The translations under genes and the position numbers were made by a program. From Pseudomonadota bacterium (lineage in GTDB: Bacteria; Pseudomonadota; Gammaproteobacteria; Burkholderiales; Burkholderiaceae_F), in contig JAKANT010000066.1 of the NCBI GenBank assembly GCA_021823635.1, positions 1 through 7,738 of the forward strand: 7,738 bases of DNA. The letters are read 5' to 3'. This document shows, piece by piece, positions 6,209 through 7,738 of this stretch; the first letter of the stretch is position 1; every line of letters begins with the position of its first letter. Below the pieces are notes generated by a model. It was not told the DNA's origin. It saw only the letters and a program-made list of their open reading frames with translations, and ran no database searches.

Positions 6209-6236
6209 AGTGAAATGGCCGCGGCCAGCCACTCGG

Positions 6237-6914
6237 CTACAGCAGTCCCCGCTCCGCGAATGAAACGGTCGCACCCGGCCCGGCGACGATGATGTGGTCC
6301 AGCACTAGGATGTCCACCAGCGCCAATGCGTCGCGCAGGGTGCGTGTCAGCAGCTCGTCGGCCCGGCTCGGCTCGGCCGCGCCCGAGGGGTGGTTGTGGG
6401 CGAAGATCACCGCCGCCGCGTTGTGCGCCAGCGCCGCCTTGACCACCTCGCGTGGGTACACGCTGGTCTGCGTCAGCGTGCCGCGGAACAGCTCGCGGTC
6501 CGCGATCAGCCGGTTCTGCGCGTCCAAAAACAGGGCGACGAACACCTCGTGCGGGGTGTGGCCGAGCGCCAGGCGCAGATAGTCGCGCACCTTGTGCGGC
6601 GAATTCAGCACCTCGTTGCGGCGCACCTCTTCGCGCAGCGCGCGCCGGGCGAGTTCCACCACCGCGGCGAGCTGCGCATACTTCGCCGGCCCGAAACCGC
6701 GCAATGCTTCCACTTCGCGTCGCGGGGCGGCCAGAAGGCCATTGAGCCCGCCAAACCGCGCCAGCGCCTCGCGCGCCAATTGCAGCACGTCCTTGCCCGG
6801 CGTGCCGACGCGCAGGAACACAGCGAGCAGCTCCGCTTCGGTCAGCGCCTGCGGTCCTTCGCTGAGCAGCTTCTCGCGCGGCCGCTCGGCTTCCGGCCAG
6901 TCTTTGATCGGCAC
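6237..6914 (-). CDS. radC: RadC family protein (JAMM-fold, UPF0758)
   Basis: I take GTG 6912-6914 as the start, giving 225 residues, the usual RadC length, beginning (M)PIKDWPEAERPREKLL as in relatives. An upstream ATG at 6981-6983 would add 23 unrelated residues and run into fkpB. A G-rich ribosome site (GAGGGGGGG) precedes the GTG. An N-terminal helix-hairpin-helix (LRGFGPAKYAQL, about 71-82) is followed by the JAMM/MPN+ metal motif HNHPSGAAEPSRAD with His173, His175, Ser183 and Asp186, all intact. The family was named for DNA repair, but its biochemical function is unresolved; the original radC phenotype in E. coli was traced to recG. It sits upstream of rpmB on the same strand and divergent from fkpB, the usual betaproteobacterial arrangement. 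Confidence 0.95.
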   Translation of the reverse strand: MPIKDWPEAERPREKLLSEGPQALTEAELLAVFLRVGTPGKDVLQLAREALARFGGLNGLLAAPRREVEALRGFGPAKYAQLAAVVELARRALREEVRRNEVLNSPHKVRDYLRLALGHTPHEVFVALFLDAQNRLIADRELFRGTLTQTSVYPREVVKAALAHNAAAVIFAHNHPSGAAEPSRADELLTRTLRDALALVDILVLDHIIVAGPGATVSFAERGLL

Positions 6915-6929
6915 GGCTCCCCCCCTCGT

Positions 6930-6935
6930 TACAAT
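6930..6935 (+). promoter_or_regulatory. Putative -10 box of fkpB-ispH
   Basis: TACAAT (five of six to the -10 consensus) ends nine bases before the fkpB ATG, so transcription would begin only about three bases before the start codon. No Shine-Dalgarno site exists in that interval. A TTGATC at 6904-6909 resembles a -35 box, but the 20-bp spacing is too long to be convincing. Confidence 0.4.
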
Positions 6936-6944
6936 CGCTTCACT

Positions 6945-7394
6945 ATGAAGCAGATCGGGCCCGGCTCGCACGTGACCCTCCATTATCGATTGGCGGTGTG
7001 CGAGGGCGACGTCGAGCGCGAACTAATTAGCACCTTCGACGCGCGCCCGGCGACCCTGCAGATCGGCAACGGGCAGTTGGCGCCGGCGATCGAGCAGCGC
7101 CTGTTCGGTTTGGCCGAAGGCGCTCGGGCCGAGTTCGATCTGGCGCCGGGCGATGCCTATGGCGAGCGGCGCCCCGAACTCGTGCGCACGCTGACGCGCG
7201 CTGCGTTCGATGCCAACGCCGAAGCGGATACGGAGTACGAAGCGGGCGATGTCATCGCGTTCCGCATGCCGGATGGGGCCAGCTTCGCTGGCGTGCTGAA
7301 GTCGTGCGATGCCGAACGGGTGGTGATCGACTTCAACCACCCGCTGGCCGGTTTGCCATTGCGCTTCTCGGCGCACGTGATCGGGGTGATCTGA
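6945..7394 (+). CDS. fkpB: FKBP-type peptidyl-prolyl cis-trans isomerase, SlpA type
   Basis: This 149-residue cytoplasmic protein has the FKBP domain split by an insert-in-flap chaperone domain, as in SlpA. FKBP features are GPGSHVTLHYRLAV (5-18), LQIGNGQLAPAIEQRLFGL (38-56) and the FDLAPGDAYGERRPELV stretch (64-80) that opens the insert; the fold closes with FNHPLAGLPLRFSAHVIGV. It catalyses X-Pro isomerisation (EC 5.2.1.8) and may help protein folding. ATG 6945-6947 is in the family position, but no ribosome site precedes it, and a -10-like box is so close that the mRNA may be almost leaderless. The ispH ATG follows the stop by a single base, so the pair is translationally coupled. There is no signal peptide. 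Confidence 0.95.
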   Translation: MKQIGPGSHVTLHYRLAVCEGDVERELISTFDARPATLQIGNGQLAPAIEQRLFGLAEGARAEFDLAPGDAYGERRPELVRTLTRAAFDANAEADTEYEAGDVIAFRMPDGASFAGVLKSCDAERVVIDFNHPLAGLPLRFSAHVIGVI

Positions 7395-7395
7395 G

Positions 7396-7738
7396 ATGGA
7401 GGTCTTGCTGGCGCAGCCACGCGGCTTTTGCGCGGGCGTGGATCGGGCGATCGAGATCGTCGAGCGCGCGCTGGCGCAGTTTGGCGCTCCGATTTATGTG
7501 CGGCACGAGATCGTGCACAACTCGTACGTGGTGGCGGATCTGCGCGCCAAGGGCGCGATCTTCGTCGATGAGCTGGACCAGGTGCCGGCCGGCGGCACGG
7601 TGATTTTCTCTGCGCACGGCGTGTCCAAACGCGTGCAGCGCGAGGCGGCGGCGCGCGGCCTGCGCGTGTTCGACGCTACCTGTCCGCTGGTGACCAAAGT
7701 GCACGTCGAGGTCGCCAAGATGCGCGCGCAGGGTCGCG
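7396..7738 (+). CDS. ispH: 4-hydroxy-3-methylbut-2-enyl diphosphate reductase, C-terminus cut by window edge
   Basis: The first 114 residues are present and run off the right edge. The start MEVLLAQPRGFCAGVDRAIE is the classic IspH (LytB) N-terminus with cluster ligand Cys12; His41 (IVHNSYVV), His74 (SAHGVS) and second ligand Cys96 (FDATCPLVTKVH) are all in place. The third ligand cysteine would lie outside the window. The enzyme reduces HMBPP to isopentenyl and dimethylallyl diphosphate using a 4Fe-4S cluster, the last step of the MEP isoprenoid pathway. ATG 7396-7398 follows the fkpB TGA by one base, with a weak GGGGTGA ribosome site inside the end of fkpB. The fkpB-ispH pairing is common in proteobacteria. 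Confidence 0.97.
   Translation, partial: MEVLLAQPRGFCAGVDRAIEIVERALAQFGAPIYVRHEIVHNSYVVADLRAKGAIFVDELDQVPAGGTVIFSAHGVSKRVQREAAARGLRVFDATCPLVTKVHVEVAKMRAQGR

Noticed and set aside
6216..6227. Perfect 12-bp palindrome TGGCCGCGGCCA just after radC
   Set aside because: It has no loop to fold well and no T-run, and is built only of GC blocks; it may be chance, so it is mentioned only with the rpmB promoter.
6390..6944. Upstream in-frame extension of fkpB
   Set aside because: The extension is antisense to radC and unrelated to FKBP; the family start is at 6945.
1..7738. CRISPR arrays, tRNA/rRNA genes, insertion sequences or phage genes
   Set aside because: I found no regularly spaced repeats, tRNA-like folds, transposase motifs or terminal inverted repeats.

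Overview
The window is high-GC DNA (roughly two-thirds G+C by eye). Its right half has the order rpmG-rpmB-radC (minus strand), then fkpB-ispH (plus strand), which is typical of Betaproteobacteria; I cannot name a genus. In gammaproteobacteria rpmBG and radC are also neighbours, but fkpB-ispH normally sits elsewhere.

Left half (1-5627), accessory module. Three genes read leftwards: a TonB-dependent outer-membrane receptor (1565-3817), an ABC-transporter ATPase (723-1463) and a periplasmic YVTN beta-propeller protein cut by the left edge (1-696). The ATPase and propeller match the two families that accompany PQQ-dependent alcohol dehydrogenase systems, so the missing permease and dehydrogenase genes may lie to the left. 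Divergent from the receptor, and reading rightwards, is a two-component pair: a membrane NarL-type histidine kinase (3937-4956) whose last four bases overlap the start of a NarL/FixJ response regulator (4953-5627). The 119-bp divergent region holds two near-identical 17-bp palindromes exactly 22 bp apart. They are the best candidate for the regulator's binding sites and link the two-component system to the receptor/ABC/propeller genes.

Right half (5732-7738), core genome. rpmG (ribosomal protein L33), rpmB (L28) and radC read leftwards. Thirty bases upstream of radC's GTG start, fkpB (SlpA-type peptidyl-prolyl isomerase) starts on the other strand, followed after one base by ispH (4Fe-4S enzyme of the MEP isoprenoid pathway), which runs off the right edge. 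The response regulator and rpmG converge on a 104-bp gap with a GC hairpin, which marks the border between accessory and core DNA.

Working model (inference): the kinase senses a periplasmic signal, and the regulator acts at the tandem palindromes to control a receptor plus ABC/propeller system serving a PQQ enzyme. By analogy with the lanthanide-uptake lut cluster of Methylobacterium and the PedA1A2BC transporter of Pseudomonas putida, the cargo could be a lanthanide or another cofactor such as PQQ. The sequence alone does not settle the substrate.
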